Origin: an uncultured Clostridium sp.
GTDB taxonomy: Bacteria > Bacillota > Clostridia > Clostridiales > Clostridiaceae
Assembly: GCF_947072515.1 (NCBI RefSeq)
Contig: NZ_CAMTIG010000024.1
Location: 1-53,681, forward strand
DNA length: 53,681 nucleotides
Direction: 5' to 3'
Part shown: in pieces, positions 26,467 to 34,098 of the stretch
How positions within the stretch are numbered: position 1 is the stretch's first letter
How the letters are laid out: the number at the start of each line of letters is the position of its first letter
The notes under the pieces: generated by a model
The model's database searches: none
Told to the model about the DNA's origin: nothing
Seen by the model: the letters and a program-made list of their open reading frames with translations, nothing else
Program-made: the position numbers and the translations under genes

Positions 26467-27669
26467 ATGAAAAAATATTTAAAGATATTATACTTTATAG
26501 TACCTATATTAATTGGAGTTTTATTTGCAAATGGACTTAATATGTATTTAGACCATGAGATTCCAGTATTAATGAAACAAAAAGACTTAATGCCAATTAG
26601 AAATAAATTCGGGGATGACCTAAAGTCTAAAGGTGTAGTTGCAAATGATTATTTTTTAAATCAAGGAGATATAATGTTTTTAGGTTCATCAGAACTTAGA
26701 CATGTAACACTTCAACATCCAAGTTATTTCTTTAACTCAGGAAAAAGTAAAAATGAAGCATTTATAGTAGGTAAAGAATTTAATCAAGACTTACAAGCAG
26801 CCACAACAATAGGAAGTTTAGATCCAAAAATAAAGGATAAGAAAGTTGTATTTACATTTTCATTCCAATGGTTCTTATCACAAGCAGGAATTTCAAATTA
26901 TAATTTCTCGGTAAGATTCTCACCAATACAGTTTTACCAATTTTTAGATAATCCAGAGATAACACCTGCTACTAAAAAGCAATTTGCACAGCAAGTGTAC
27001 TTATATTTAAGAGGATCAAAAGATTATCAACCAGAAGTTTTATATGCAAAAATGTATGGATATGATACTATCTCATCAAAAATAGAAAGAGTATTATTCT
27101 ATCCTTATTATGTAGTGCACAAATTTATGATTCAATTAAATGGAAAAGGTCTTTTATATAAAGAATTAAAGACATTACCAAAATATAAACCAGAATCAAA
27201 GAAAATAGTGCCATGGAATTGGAAGAAACAACAAGAATTAGCTTATGAAGATGGTAAGAGATTAAGTACAAATAATCCATATGGAATGTTAAATTCAGAA
27301 TATAATCAAGGGTTTGTAGATAGCTTACCAATATATAATAAAGCCTATGCATCATCAGATTTAATGACATCAAATGAAGTAAACCAATATAAATTATTCT
27401 TACAAGTATGTAAAGAGACAGGAGTTAAGCCAATAATAGTATTAATGCCTGGTATGAACTGGTTCTATAACTATATAGGAGTACCAAAAGAAGAAAGAAC
27501 AAAATTCTTCGATTATATACAAAAGCTTGGAGAAAGTTATGGATTTACAGTGTTAAATTATGAGCAAGATGATACAAAAAAATACTTCTTAAGAGACGTA
27601 GCTCACTTAGGAACAGAAGGGTGGACTGATGTTTGTGAAAAAGTTTATAACATTTATGATCAACAATAA
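26467..27669 (+). CDS. dltD: DltD, D-alanyl transfer protein of teichoic-acid D-alanylation
   Basis: A 400-aa membrane-anchored, extracellular SGNH-like enzyme acting in the last steps of D-alanine transfer to teichoic acids. It has one N-terminal membrane segment (about 5-24). The nucleophile motif FLGSSEL (Ser74/75) and the late DVAHLGTEGW (Asp377, His380) complete the catalytic set, and FSFQWFLSQAG is typical of the family. AGAAGGG sits 6 bases before the ATG. It is the first gene of the operon here, whereas in bacilli and streptococci dltD is last. Its 3' end overlaps the small dltX gene by 41 bases. Confidence 0.94.
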   Translation: MKKYLKILYFIVPILIGVLFANGLNMYLDHEIPVLMKQKDLMPIRNKFGDDLKSKGVVANDYFLNQGDIMFLGSSELRHVTLQHPSYFFNSGKSKNEAFIVGKEFNQDLQAATTIGSLDPKIKDKKVVFTFSFQWFLSQAGISNYNFSVRFSPIQFYQFLDNPEITPATKKQFAQQVYLYLRGSKDYQPEVLYAKMYGYDTISSKIERVLFYPYYVVHKFMIQLNGKGLLYKELKTLPKYKPESKKIVPWNWKKQQELAYEDGKRLSTNNPYGMLNSEYNQGFVDSLPIYNKAYASSDLMTSNEVNQYKLFLQVCKETGVKPIIVLMPGMNWFYNYIGVPKEERTKFFDYIQKLGESYGFTVLNYEQDDTKKYFLRDVAHLGTEGWTDVCEKVYNIYDQQ

Positions 27670-27775
27670 GCTTTTAATAATGAGTATAATATTAACTATT
27701 GCAATAATAATTGGAATATTAATAATTACATTTACACCATATAAACAACTTCCATTCATTTATAGTGAGTTCTAA
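27629..27775 (+). CDS. dltX: DltX, small membrane protein of the dlt operon
   Basis: A 48-aa protein not obvious at normal gene-length cut-offs. It has a basic N-terminus (MFVKKF), one membrane helix (about 13-34) and the C-terminal signature PFIYSEF, matching the FIYxEF/FIYxxF end conserved in DltX proteins. In other Firmicutes DltX works with DltB, DltC and DltD in moving D-alanine across the membrane. The ATG at 27629 is chosen because GGGTGG at 27619-27624 lies 4 bases upstream and the length fits the family (about 45-50 aa). Later in-frame ATGs at 27656 and 27680 lack good sites. It starts inside dltD in another frame and ends 85 bases before dltA. Confidence 0.85.
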   Translation: MFVKKFITFMINNKLLIMSIILTIAIIIGILIITFTPYKQLPFIYSEF

Positions 27776-27860
27776 GAAGATATAAAAAAGGCTCAAAGGA
27801 AGTTTAAAATAAAAATATAACTTTACGGAAGAAGAGAGTAAGAGGAGGAAGGAGTTAAAA

Positions 27861-29378
27861 ATGCAAATATTAAAAGGAATAAAAGAGTATTCAGCAACTG
27901 GAAGAGTTGCATTAACATGCGATGGAGAAGACCTTTTATACAAAGATTTAGAAAACTATTCAAATTCAATTGGATGTTTCTTAAAAGAAAAGCATAGTGA
28001 TAACACTCCAATTATGATATACGGAAACAAAGAAAATTTAATAATGGCATGTATGATTGGGGCCTTAAAATCAGGGAGAGCTTATGTACCACTAGATATA
28101 AGTTTTCCAATTGATAGAGTTATAACTGTTAAAGAAGAAGTTAAACCAAAAATTCTTTTTAACTTTAGTGACTGTGAAAAAGAAGTATTTGGAGAAGACA
28201 TAACTGTTATAAATAAAGAAGAATTAGAGAAGATTTTCTTTAAATATAATGGAGTGCTAAATGAGGACTCTTGGGTAAAAGGAGATGAAAATGCATATAT
28301 TCTTTTTACATCAGGAAGTACAGGAAAGCCAAAAGGCGTTCAAATAAGCAGTAACAATCTAGATAACTTTATAGATTGGATAAGTCCAGAGTTAAATATA
28401 GATGGTAGTGAAAAAGTAATAATGAATCAAGCAGCTTATTCATTTGATCTTTCAGTAACAACTATATATCCAGGGCTTTCACATGGATGTACATTATTTT
28501 CATTATCAAAGAAAACTTTAGCTGATTATAAAGAGATGTTTAATCAGTTCGAAGAATCTAACATGGGAATATGGGTATCTACACCATCTTTTGCAGGAGT
28601 ATGTGTAACAGAAGATAGTTTTAACTCAGAAATGTTACCAAAGCTAGAGTCTATGATATTTATAGGCGAAGTGCTACCAGTAAAACTTGCAAAAGCGTTA
28701 AAGGATAGATTTAAAAATACAAGAGTTATAAATGGTTATGGACCAACAGAAGCAACAGTTGGTGTAGCTACAAATGATATAACTTATGAAATGATAGAAT
28801 CAGGAAAAAATCTACCAGTTGGAATTCCTATGAAAACATCAGGAGTTAAAATAGTAGATGAAAATTTAAATGAAGTTCCTGAAGGAGAAAAAGGAGAAAT
28901 AATCATAATAGGTAAATCAGTATCAAAAGGTTATTTCAAAAATGAAGAAAAAACAAATGAAGCATTTTTCTACAGTGAGTTTGAAGGAAAAGAATGGAGA
29001 GCTTATAAAACAGGTGATATGGGATATTTCCAAGATGGAATGATATATTATTCTGGAAGAAGAGATTTCCAAATTAAATTAAATGGATTCAGAATTGAAA
29101 TTGAAGACATTGAAAATAACTTAAGAAAAGTGTTAAATGTAGAAAATGCAATAGTTTTACCAGTATATAAAGATGAAAAAATAGCTTATCTTCAAGGTGT
29201 TGTACAGCTTAAAGAAAAAAATGATTTAAGTAATCTTAAGAATGGAATGGCTATTAAAAAAGAATTAGGGACATATATACCAAACTATATGGTACCTAGA
29301 AATATAAAAATTATAGATGCATTTCCAACTAATATAAATGGAAAAATCGATAGAAAAAGACTAATGGAGGATATGTAA
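27861..29378 (+). CDS. dltA: DltA, D-alanine--D-alanyl carrier protein ligase
   Basis: A 505-aa cytosolic adenylating enzyme that activates D-alanine with ATP and loads it on the phosphopantetheine arm of DltC. It has the P-loop-like TSGSTGKPKG (about 150-159), GYGPTEATVG (about 292), YKTGDMG, and the C-terminal catalytic Lys in NGKIDRKR (about 495). The length is normal. Very strong ribosome sites (GAGGAGGAAGGAG) precede the ATG. Its stop overlaps the start of dltB (TAATG), so translation is coupled. Confidence 0.96.
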   Translation: MQILKGIKEYSATGRVALTCDGEDLLYKDLENYSNSIGCFLKEKHSDNTPIMIYGNKENLIMACMIGALKSGRAYVPLDISFPIDRVITVKEEVKPKILFNFSDCEKEVFGEDITVINKEELEKIFFKYNGVLNEDSWVKGDENAYILFTSGSTGKPKGVQISSNNLDNFIDWISPELNIDGSEKVIMNQAAYSFDLSVTTIYPGLSHGCTLFSLSKKTLADYKEMFNQFEESNMGIWVSTPSFAGVCVTEDSFNSEMLPKLESMIFIGEVLPVKLAKALKDRFKNTRVINGYGPTEATVGVATNDITYEMIESGKNLPVGIPMKTSGVKIVDENLNEVPEGEKGEIIIIGKSVSKGYFKNEEKTNEAFFYSEFEGKEWRAYKTGDMGYFQDGMIYYSGRRDFQIKLNGFRIEIEDIENNLRKVLNVENAIVLPVYKDEKIAYLQGVVQLKEKNDLSNLKNGMAIKKELGTYIPNYMVPRNIKIIDAFPTNINGKIDRKRLMEDM

Positions 29379-30655
29379 TGTTCCCACTTATACAATATGG
29401 TACATATTTTTATATGTATCTCCTATTCTTGGTTACAATACCAGCCTTTATATTAGGAGCAATGGGAAAAAGAATAAAAGTTTATGGAATGGTTGCAACT
29501 ATCTTTATGATATTTGTAATCTTAGGAACAGGTCTTCACTTATTATACTTTGCAGTATTTATAATATGGGAAGTTCTAATAGTATTTATTTATTTAGAAA
29601 TAAGAAGGAGAACAGACAGTATAATAAAATATAGAATATGTCTTTTCTTATCTTTAATACCAATGCTAATATTTGAATACACAGAAACTATAAGAGTAAA
29701 ATTACCTATAGGAAACTTTGCTTATAATGGACATAAATTAGGATATACTAATGAGATATGGATAGGTGTAGTAACATTTATGGGACTTGCATATCTAAAC
29801 TTTAGAGTATTACAAATGATTATAGAAATTTATGATGGAACAATAACAGAAGTAAAATTAGGTGACTTTTTATACTATGTTACTTTCTTCCCAGCATTAA
29901 GTTCAGGACCAATAGATAGAAGCAGAAGATTTGATAAAGAAGCAAATAATAGAATTCCAAGAAATATATATTTAAAAGAGTATGCTCTTGTAGGTATTAG
30001 AAAATTAATTTTAGGTGTGTTTTATAAGTTTATATTATCTTATTTAATTTATACATACTGGTTAATGAAAATACCACATGAACTTACATTCTTACATGCA
30101 GCAGCATATGCTTATGGATATACATTCTACTTATTCTTCAACTTTGCAGGATACTGCTTAATGGCAGTTGGGACAAGTTATTTCTTTGGAGTAAAAACAC
30201 CAGATAACTTTAAAATGCCTTTCATAAGTAAAGATATGAAAGAATTTTGGACTAGATGGAATATAACACTTTCAAAATGGCTTGGAGATTATCTTTATTC
30301 AAGATTTGTAATCTCATCAATGAGAAAAAAGAGATTCAAAAGTAGATATACAGCATCACATATAGCACAGTTTATGACAATGCTTATTATAGGATGTTGG
30401 CATGGTATTACATGGTATTATATCCTTTATGGATTCTTACAAGGACTTATGTTAGTTTTAACTGATATATTCCAAAGAAAATCAAAGTTCTATAAGAGAA
30501 ATAAAAAGAAAACATGGTTTAAGATAGTTTCAATTATAGTAACATTCAATATAGTTGTATTTTTATTATTAATATTCTCAGGATATTTCTCACACTTTGG
30601 AATAGTTCATCACTTTGTACAACATATATTACATGGAATAAAAAGTGTCATTTAG
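29378..30655 (+). CDS. dltB: DltB, MBOAT-family acyltransferase of teichoic-acid D-alanylation
   Basis: A 425-aa polytopic membrane protein of the MBOAT family that moves D-alanine from DltC across the membrane. It has about 11 membrane segments. MKEFWTRWNITLSKWLGDYL is the hallmark block, and the conserved catalytic His lies in GCWHGITWYY (about residue 341). The start codon overlaps the dltA stop by one base, with GGAGG upstream inside dltA. It is followed after 95 bases by dltC. The context and motifs leave little doubt. Confidence 0.95.
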   Translation: MFPLIQYGTYFYMYLLFLVTIPAFILGAMGKRIKVYGMVATIFMIFVILGTGLHLLYFAVFIIWEVLIVFIYLEIRRRTDSIIKYRICLFLSLIPMLIFEYTETIRVKLPIGNFAYNGHKLGYTNEIWIGVVTFMGLAYLNFRVLQMIIEIYDGTITEVKLGDFLYYVTFFPALSSGPIDRSRRFDKEANNRIPRNIYLKEYALVGIRKLILGVFYKFILSYLIYTYWLMKIPHELTFLHAAAYAYGYTFYLFFNFAGYCLMAVGTSYFFGVKTPDNFKMPFISKDMKEFWTRWNITLSKWLGDYLYSRFVISSMRKKRFKSRYTASHIAQFMTMLIIGCWHGITWYYILYGFLQGLMLVLTDIFQRKSKFYKRNKKKTWFKIVSIIVTFNIVVFLLLIFSGYFSHFGIVHHFVQHILHGIKSVI

Positions 30656-30750
30656 ATTAAAAAACTATTAAATATAAATAGAAATATAGAAGAAACTAAA
30701 GATATAATCTAAAATAGAAGATATATGTATAAAACAAAGGAGGAATTGTA

Positions 30751-30984
30751 ATGAGAGAAACAGTTTTAGAAATTTTAGAAGAAGTTACAGGAAATGATGA
30801 AGTGAGAGAGGATTTAGATTTAAATCTTTTTGAAGCAGAACTTTTAGATTCATTAGCAATAATCGAAATATTAATTCAAATAGAAGAAAAGTTAGGAATG
30901 AAACTTCAACCAACAGACATTGAGAGAGAAGATATGTCTACAGTAAACAACTTAACAAACTTCTTAGAAAAATTAAAAGCATAA
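30751..30984 (+). CDS. dltC: DltC, D-alanyl carrier protein
   Basis: A 77-aa acidic acyl-carrier-like protein. It has four helices, with the phosphopantetheine attachment Ser34 in LLDSLAI at the start of helix 2. It carries D-alanine from DltA to DltB. The length is typical (78-80 aa). AGGAGG precedes the ATG. It is the last gene of the operon and is followed 4 bases later by a perfect 17-bp terminator stem. Confidence 0.95.
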   Translation: MRETVLEILEEVTGNDEVREDLDLNLFEAELLDSLAIIEILIQIEEKLGMKLQPTDIEREDMSTVNNLTNFLEKLKA

Positions 30985-30988
30985 AATA

Positions 30989-31028
30989 AAGATACACCTA
31001 AGCAAAATTGCTTAGGTGTATCTTTTTA
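30989..31028. terminator. strong terminator after dltC, shared with the converging gene
   Basis: A perfect 17-bp stem, AAGATACACCTAAGCAA/TTGCTTAGGTGTATCTT (30989-31005 with 31008-31024), followed by Ts. It overlaps the end of the minus-strand gene and can serve both directions. Confidence 0.92.
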
Positions 31029-31385
31029 CTTTTCTTTTTTTTCAGTTAATGGATCTTCAGTATTATCAAATTCTGAAGTCGCAATATTATTAACTGCAAT
31101 ATCATCCGTTACAGGACTAGTTGCTCTAGTTGGAGTAGTAGATTCATAGAAATTATTTAATTGTGAATTAGATGGATTGTAGTCAGTTCTCTCCTTTGGA
31201 AGATAACTATCTACAGAAGCTTGAATATTCTTATCACAATTACAATGCTCACAACTACTAGCTAAATTCTGAATTTCTGCATAGTCATTCATAAGGTTAG
31301 ACATTTGAGTATTATCTCCATGTTCAGAAACTTTTGTAGTAATCTGTGGAGAAGTACTTAAAGATTTATTTTTCTTATCATTCAT
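31026..31385 (-). CDS. small Ser/Thr/Asn-rich protein with a Cys cluster, function unknown
   Basis: A 119-aa, low-complexity, hydrophilic protein of no family I recognise. It is rich in Ser, Thr, Asn and Asp, has a short Cys-rich motif SCEHCNCD in the middle, and ends in an acidic/Lys stretch (DPLTEKKEK). No signal peptide or membrane segment is present. The Cys/His cluster might bind metal, and the composition would suit a spore or surface-associated protein; both are guesses. The ATG at 31385 is chosen because the AGGAGG site lies 11 bases away (GAGGAG 9 bases); the ATG at 31394 overlaps the site. It diverges from the NTPase gene at 31571 and converges with dltC. Confidence 0.6.
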   Translation of the reverse strand: MNDKKNKSLSTSPQITTKVSEHGDNTQMSNLMNDYAEIQNLASSCEHCNCDKNIQASVDSYLPKERTDYNPSNSQLNNFYESTTPTRATSPVTDDIAVNNIATSEFDNTEDPLTEKKEK

Positions 31386-31463
31386 AAAAATCATCTCCTC
31401 CTAATTAGTTTGTCTTGAAAAAAAAATTATATACCTTTTATCTATTCTCTCTTACCTATTACC

Positions 31464-31473
31464 TTGTGCACAA
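31464..31473. promoter_or_regulatory. palindrome next to the NTPase promoter
   Basis: TTGTGCACAA is a perfect 10-base palindrome directly touching the -35 box at 31474, in the divergent region between two genes. It is a possible repressor or activator site; the cognate regulator is unknown. Confidence 0.35.
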
Positions 31474-31502
31474 TGGACATCTGAATGAAAGATTGATATA
31501 AT
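31474..31502 (+). promoter_or_regulatory. sigma-A promoter of the NTPase gene
   Basis: TGGACA (31474-31479), 17-base spacer, perfect TATAAT (31497-31502). The leader of about 60 bases contains an 8-bp hairpin (CGGATTTT with AAAATCTG, 31514-31532). Confidence 0.7.
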
Positions 31503-31570
31503 TAAAAAGTATTCGGATTTTGTCGAAAAATCTGAAGAAATGTCTGTGTAACGATAAAGGAGAGAAGATT

Positions 31571-32167
31571 ATGCCAACAAGAATAGCTATATTAGGTGGC
31601 CCAAGATGTGGGAAAACAACACTTATCCAACAATTATATGTAGATTTAAAAATAAGAGATTTAAATGTTGGAGCAGTAACAGAATATAGTACTGATTACT
31701 TAAGAGATAAAGGAATGATAGAAAATATCTCTGAACAATATGGTATATATTTAGGACAAGCACAAATTGAAGCATCGTTAAATGATTTTGATTATGCATT
31801 AACAGATTATGCAACATTCTTACCATACATATATGGTAGATTTATGCTTGGAGAAAGAAAGAGAACTAAAAAAGAAATTGAAATATTAAAAGATCTTTAT
31901 GTATTAGCATTAAGAGATTTACAAAATTATGATCATATATTCTTCGTACCAAGAGAGTTTGGATATGAAAAAGATGGAGTAAGATGGCAAGATGAAGATA
32001 TTGCTATAGCAATAGATAAAGCTATACTTACATTCCTAGAATCAGAACATGTTAAGTTCACAACAGTTACAGGATCAACAAAAGTTAGATCAGAAGAAAT
32101 ATTAAAAGTTGTTGGACTTGATAAGAAGAAAATAAAACTAGCTAAAGTTGAAACAGCAGCAGTTTAA
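31571..32167 (+). CDS. AAA_28-like P-loop NTPase (NadR/kinase-like)
   Basis: A 198-aa cytosolic protein with Walker A GGPRCGKTT (residues 9-17) close to the N-terminus, then TEYSTDYLRDKG and a hydrophobic strand DHIFFVPREFGYE that may carry the Walker B-like acid. This layout matches the AAA_28/NadR-like NTPase group, which includes small-molecule kinases, but the substrate cannot be read from sequence. ATG 31571 follows AGGAG by about 8 bases; the longer frame from a TTG at 31520 has no ribosome site. It has its own promoter and terminator. A link to the divergent Cys-cluster protein is possible through shared regulation. Confidence 0.78.
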   Translation: MPTRIAILGGPRCGKTTLIQQLYVDLKIRDLNVGAVTEYSTDYLRDKGMIENISEQYGIYLGQAQIEASLNDFDYALTDYATFLPYIYGRFMLGERKRTKKEIEILKDLYVLALRDLQNYDHIFFVPREFGYEKDGVRWQDEDIAIAIDKAILTFLESEHVKFTTVTGSTKVRSEEILKVVGLDKKKIKLAKVETAAV

Positions 32168-32210
32168 TTTAGTGAAAAACTAAAAGTAAATAGTCAAGAA
32201 TTAATGAAGA

Positions 32211-32236
32211 AACTAGCCTGAGGGCTAGTTTTTTTA
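32211..32236 (+). terminator. terminator of the NTPase gene
   Basis: AACTAGCC/GGCTAGTT stem (32211-32218 with 32223-32230), a 4-base loop and a T run. Confidence 0.88.
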
Positions 32237-32254
32237 AATTTGAAAAGAAGTATA

Positions 32255-32263
32255 TGTTATAAT
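32255..32263 (+). promoter_or_regulatory. extended -10 promoter of the Rpn-family gene
   Basis: TGtTATAAT, a perfect extended -10, lies about 60 bases before the start codon; no good -35. Confidence 0.5.
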
Positions 32264-32324
32264 AAAAGTAAAAAAGGTTAATAATTTAAACATAAGAAAA
32301 AATGTAATTTAGTAGGAGTAAAAG

Positions 32325-33176
32325 ATGGAAATAGGATTATTAAAACCAGAAGTGGACTTTGTTTTTAAAAAGATTTTCGGAAATGAAAAAAGGCCAGAAA
32401 TATTAATATCATTTTTAAATGCAGTTATGGAATCAGAAGATAAAATAATCTCAGTAGAGATTCAAGGAACTGATATAAACCAAGAACATATAGATGATAA
32501 ATATAGTAGATTAGATATAAAAGCAAGGACAAATAAGAATGAAAAAGTAAATATAGAAATTCAAGTTAAAAATGAATATAATATGATAAAAAGAAGTCTC
32601 TATTATTGGAGTAAAATGTACGAGGAAGATTTAAAAAAAGGAGAAAACTATGATAAGTTGAAAAGAACTGTATGTATAAATCTTTTAAGTTTTAATTATT
32701 TAAAAAATGATAGATATCATAATGGATATAGATTAAAAGAAGTGGAAACTAATGAAGAGCTTACAGATATTCAAGAGATTCATTTTATAGAATTACCAAA
32801 ACTTAAGGAATCGGATGAAGTGGAGGTAAGTAATCTTTTAGAAGCTTGGGTTTCCTTTATAAAAAATCCAGAGAGTAAGAGGGTGAAGGCTTTGGAACGA
32901 AATATTGATGAAATAAAAAAAGCAAAAGAAGAATTAATAAATTTAAGTAGTGATAGAGAACAAAGAGATATCTATTTGCAAAGAATGATGGCAATATCAG
33001 ATAGAGTAAGTGATTTAGAGAATGCTACGCAAAAGGGAATAGAAGAAGGTGAAAGAAGAGCTAAAGAAAAAGCTGCTAAAGCGCTAATGAAGTTAAATAC
33101 ACCATTAGAAACTATAATAATAGCCACGGGGTTATCAGAAGAAGAAATAGAATATTTAGCGAAGAATAAAGAATAG
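32325..33176 (+). CDS. Rpn/PDDEXK_2-family nuclease (transposase-like)
   Basis: A 283-aa protein of the Rpn/PD-(D/E)XK type, often labelled 'transposase' though not shown to be one. The N-terminal LLKPEVDFVFKKIFG is the family hallmark. The nuclease core shows YSRLDIKA (Asp64) and NIEIQVK (Glu78, Gln80). The middle is YWSKMYEEDLKKGENY, and the C-terminus ends with a helical TGLSEEEIEYLAK tail. In E. coli, Rpn proteins are DNA nucleases promoting recombination, and some relatives are linked to phage defence. No inverted repeats or target duplications flank it, so it looks resident rather than a recent insertion. GTAGGAG precedes the ATG. Confidence 0.88.
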   Translation: MEIGLLKPEVDFVFKKIFGNEKRPEILISFLNAVMESEDKIISVEIQGTDINQEHIDDKYSRLDIKARTNKNEKVNIEIQVKNEYNMIKRSLYYWSKMYEEDLKKGENYDKLKRTVCINLLSFNYLKNDRYHNGYRLKEVETNEELTDIQEIHFIELPKLKESDEVEVSNLLEAWVSFIKNPESKRVKALERNIDEIKKAKEELINLSSDREQRDIYLQRMMAISDRVSDLENATQKGIEEGERRAKEKAAKALMKLNTPLETIIIATGLSEEEIEYLAKNKE

Positions 33177-33218
33177 GTTTAAAAAGGAATTTCTTAGTTT
33201 TTATTTAATAAAAGTATA

Positions 33219-33247
33219 TTGTTAATTAAGGGTTATCGTGCTATAAC
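33219..33247 (+). promoter_or_regulatory. promoter of cutC
   Basis: TTGTTA (33219-33224), 17-base spacer, extended -10 TGcTATAAC (33239-33247). Confidence 0.6.
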
Positions 33248-33294
33248 TAGAAGTGTATAGAAAATTAATTTATGTAGAATTGTGGGGAAAAAAT

Positions 33295-33909
33295 ATGATA
33301 TATGAAATTTGTGTAGGAAATTATATTGAAGCAATAGATGGATTAAAAAGAGGTGCTCATAGAATAGAGCTTTGCGATAATCTAAAAGAAGATGGGACAA
33401 CACCAAGTTATGGAACGATTAAAAAAGTAGTAGAAGATGTAGAAATCCCTGTAATGGTTATAATAAGACCAAGAGGTGGAAATTTTACATATTCAAAAGA
33501 AGAAATAGAAATCATGAAAATGGATATAGATATGGTGAAAAAAGCAGGAGCTCATGGAATCGTTATAGGAGCTATAAAAGATGGTGATATAGATTACGAT
33601 TGTATTGAAGATCTAATGGATATAAGAGGTGACTTAGAAGTAACCTTCCATATGGCTTTTGATGAACTAAGTGACTTAGAGCACATGAAAAATGCTATAG
33701 ACAGATTATTTTTACTTGGAATAAATAGAATCCTAACAAAAGGTGGAAAAGGAGATGCATTATACAACTGGAACTCATTAAAGAAATTAGTTGAATATGC
33801 AGAAAACAGAATTATAATAATGCCAGGAAAAGGTGTTAATAAAAGTAATAGAGATTATATCTTAGAAAAAACAGGAGCTACAGAAATCCACGGAACAAAA
33901 GTAGTTTAA
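33295..33909 (+). CDS. cutC: CutC family protein
   Basis: A 204-aa TIM-barrel protein of the CutC family, linked to copper homeostasis in E. coli and man, though the biochemical role is unsettled. Hallmarks are RGAHRIELCDNLKEDGTTPS near the N-terminus, VMVIIRPRGGNF, TFHMAFD and RILTKGG. It is shorter than the E. coli protein (about 248 aa), with a compact C-terminus ending TEIHGTKVV. The ATG at 33295 follows GTGGGG closely; the frame is open back to a GTG at 33253 without a ribosome site. It has its own promoter and a terminator at 33963-34001. Confidence 0.9.
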   Translation: MIYEICVGNYIEAIDGLKRGAHRIELCDNLKEDGTTPSYGTIKKVVEDVEIPVMVIIRPRGGNFTYSKEEIEIMKMDIDMVKKAGAHGIVIGAIKDGDIDYDCIEDLMDIRGDLEVTFHMAFDELSDLEHMKNAIDRLFLLGINRILTKGGKGDALYNWNSLKKLVEYAENRIIIMPGKGVNKSNRDYILEKTGATEIHGTKVV

Positions 33910-33962
33910 TGTTAATAAAGGCAGAAAAACAATTTATAAAAAATCTTTTAAAATAGATAAAG

Positions 33963-34001
33963 ATATCTCAGTTAGATGAAAGTTTAACTGAGATATTTTT
34001 A
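33963..34001 (+). terminator. terminator of cutC
   Basis: A perfect 12-bp stem, ATATCTCAGTTA/TAACTGAGATAT (33963-33974 with 33985-33996), followed by Ts. Confidence 0.88.
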
Positions 34002-34060
34002 TTATTCAGATAATCCTTTTATAAATGCAATTTATAAGAGAAATTATGTTGAAAAAGCTT

Positions 34061-34069
34061 TGCTACAAT
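34061..34069 (+). promoter_or_regulatory. extended -10 promoter of the first tandem paralogue
   Basis: TGcTACAAT, about 30 bases before the start. The surrounding GCTTTGCTACAATATAAG is matched by GCTTTTGTTAGAATATAAG before the second paralogue. Confidence 0.4.
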
Positions 34070-34098
34070 ATAAGAAAAAGATTAGTGGAGAGCAAGGA

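Noticed and set aside
31520..31570. Longer N-terminus for the AAA_28-like NTPase from a TTG
   Set aside because: The extension overlaps the promoter leader and has no ribosome site; AGGAG fits the ATG at 31571.
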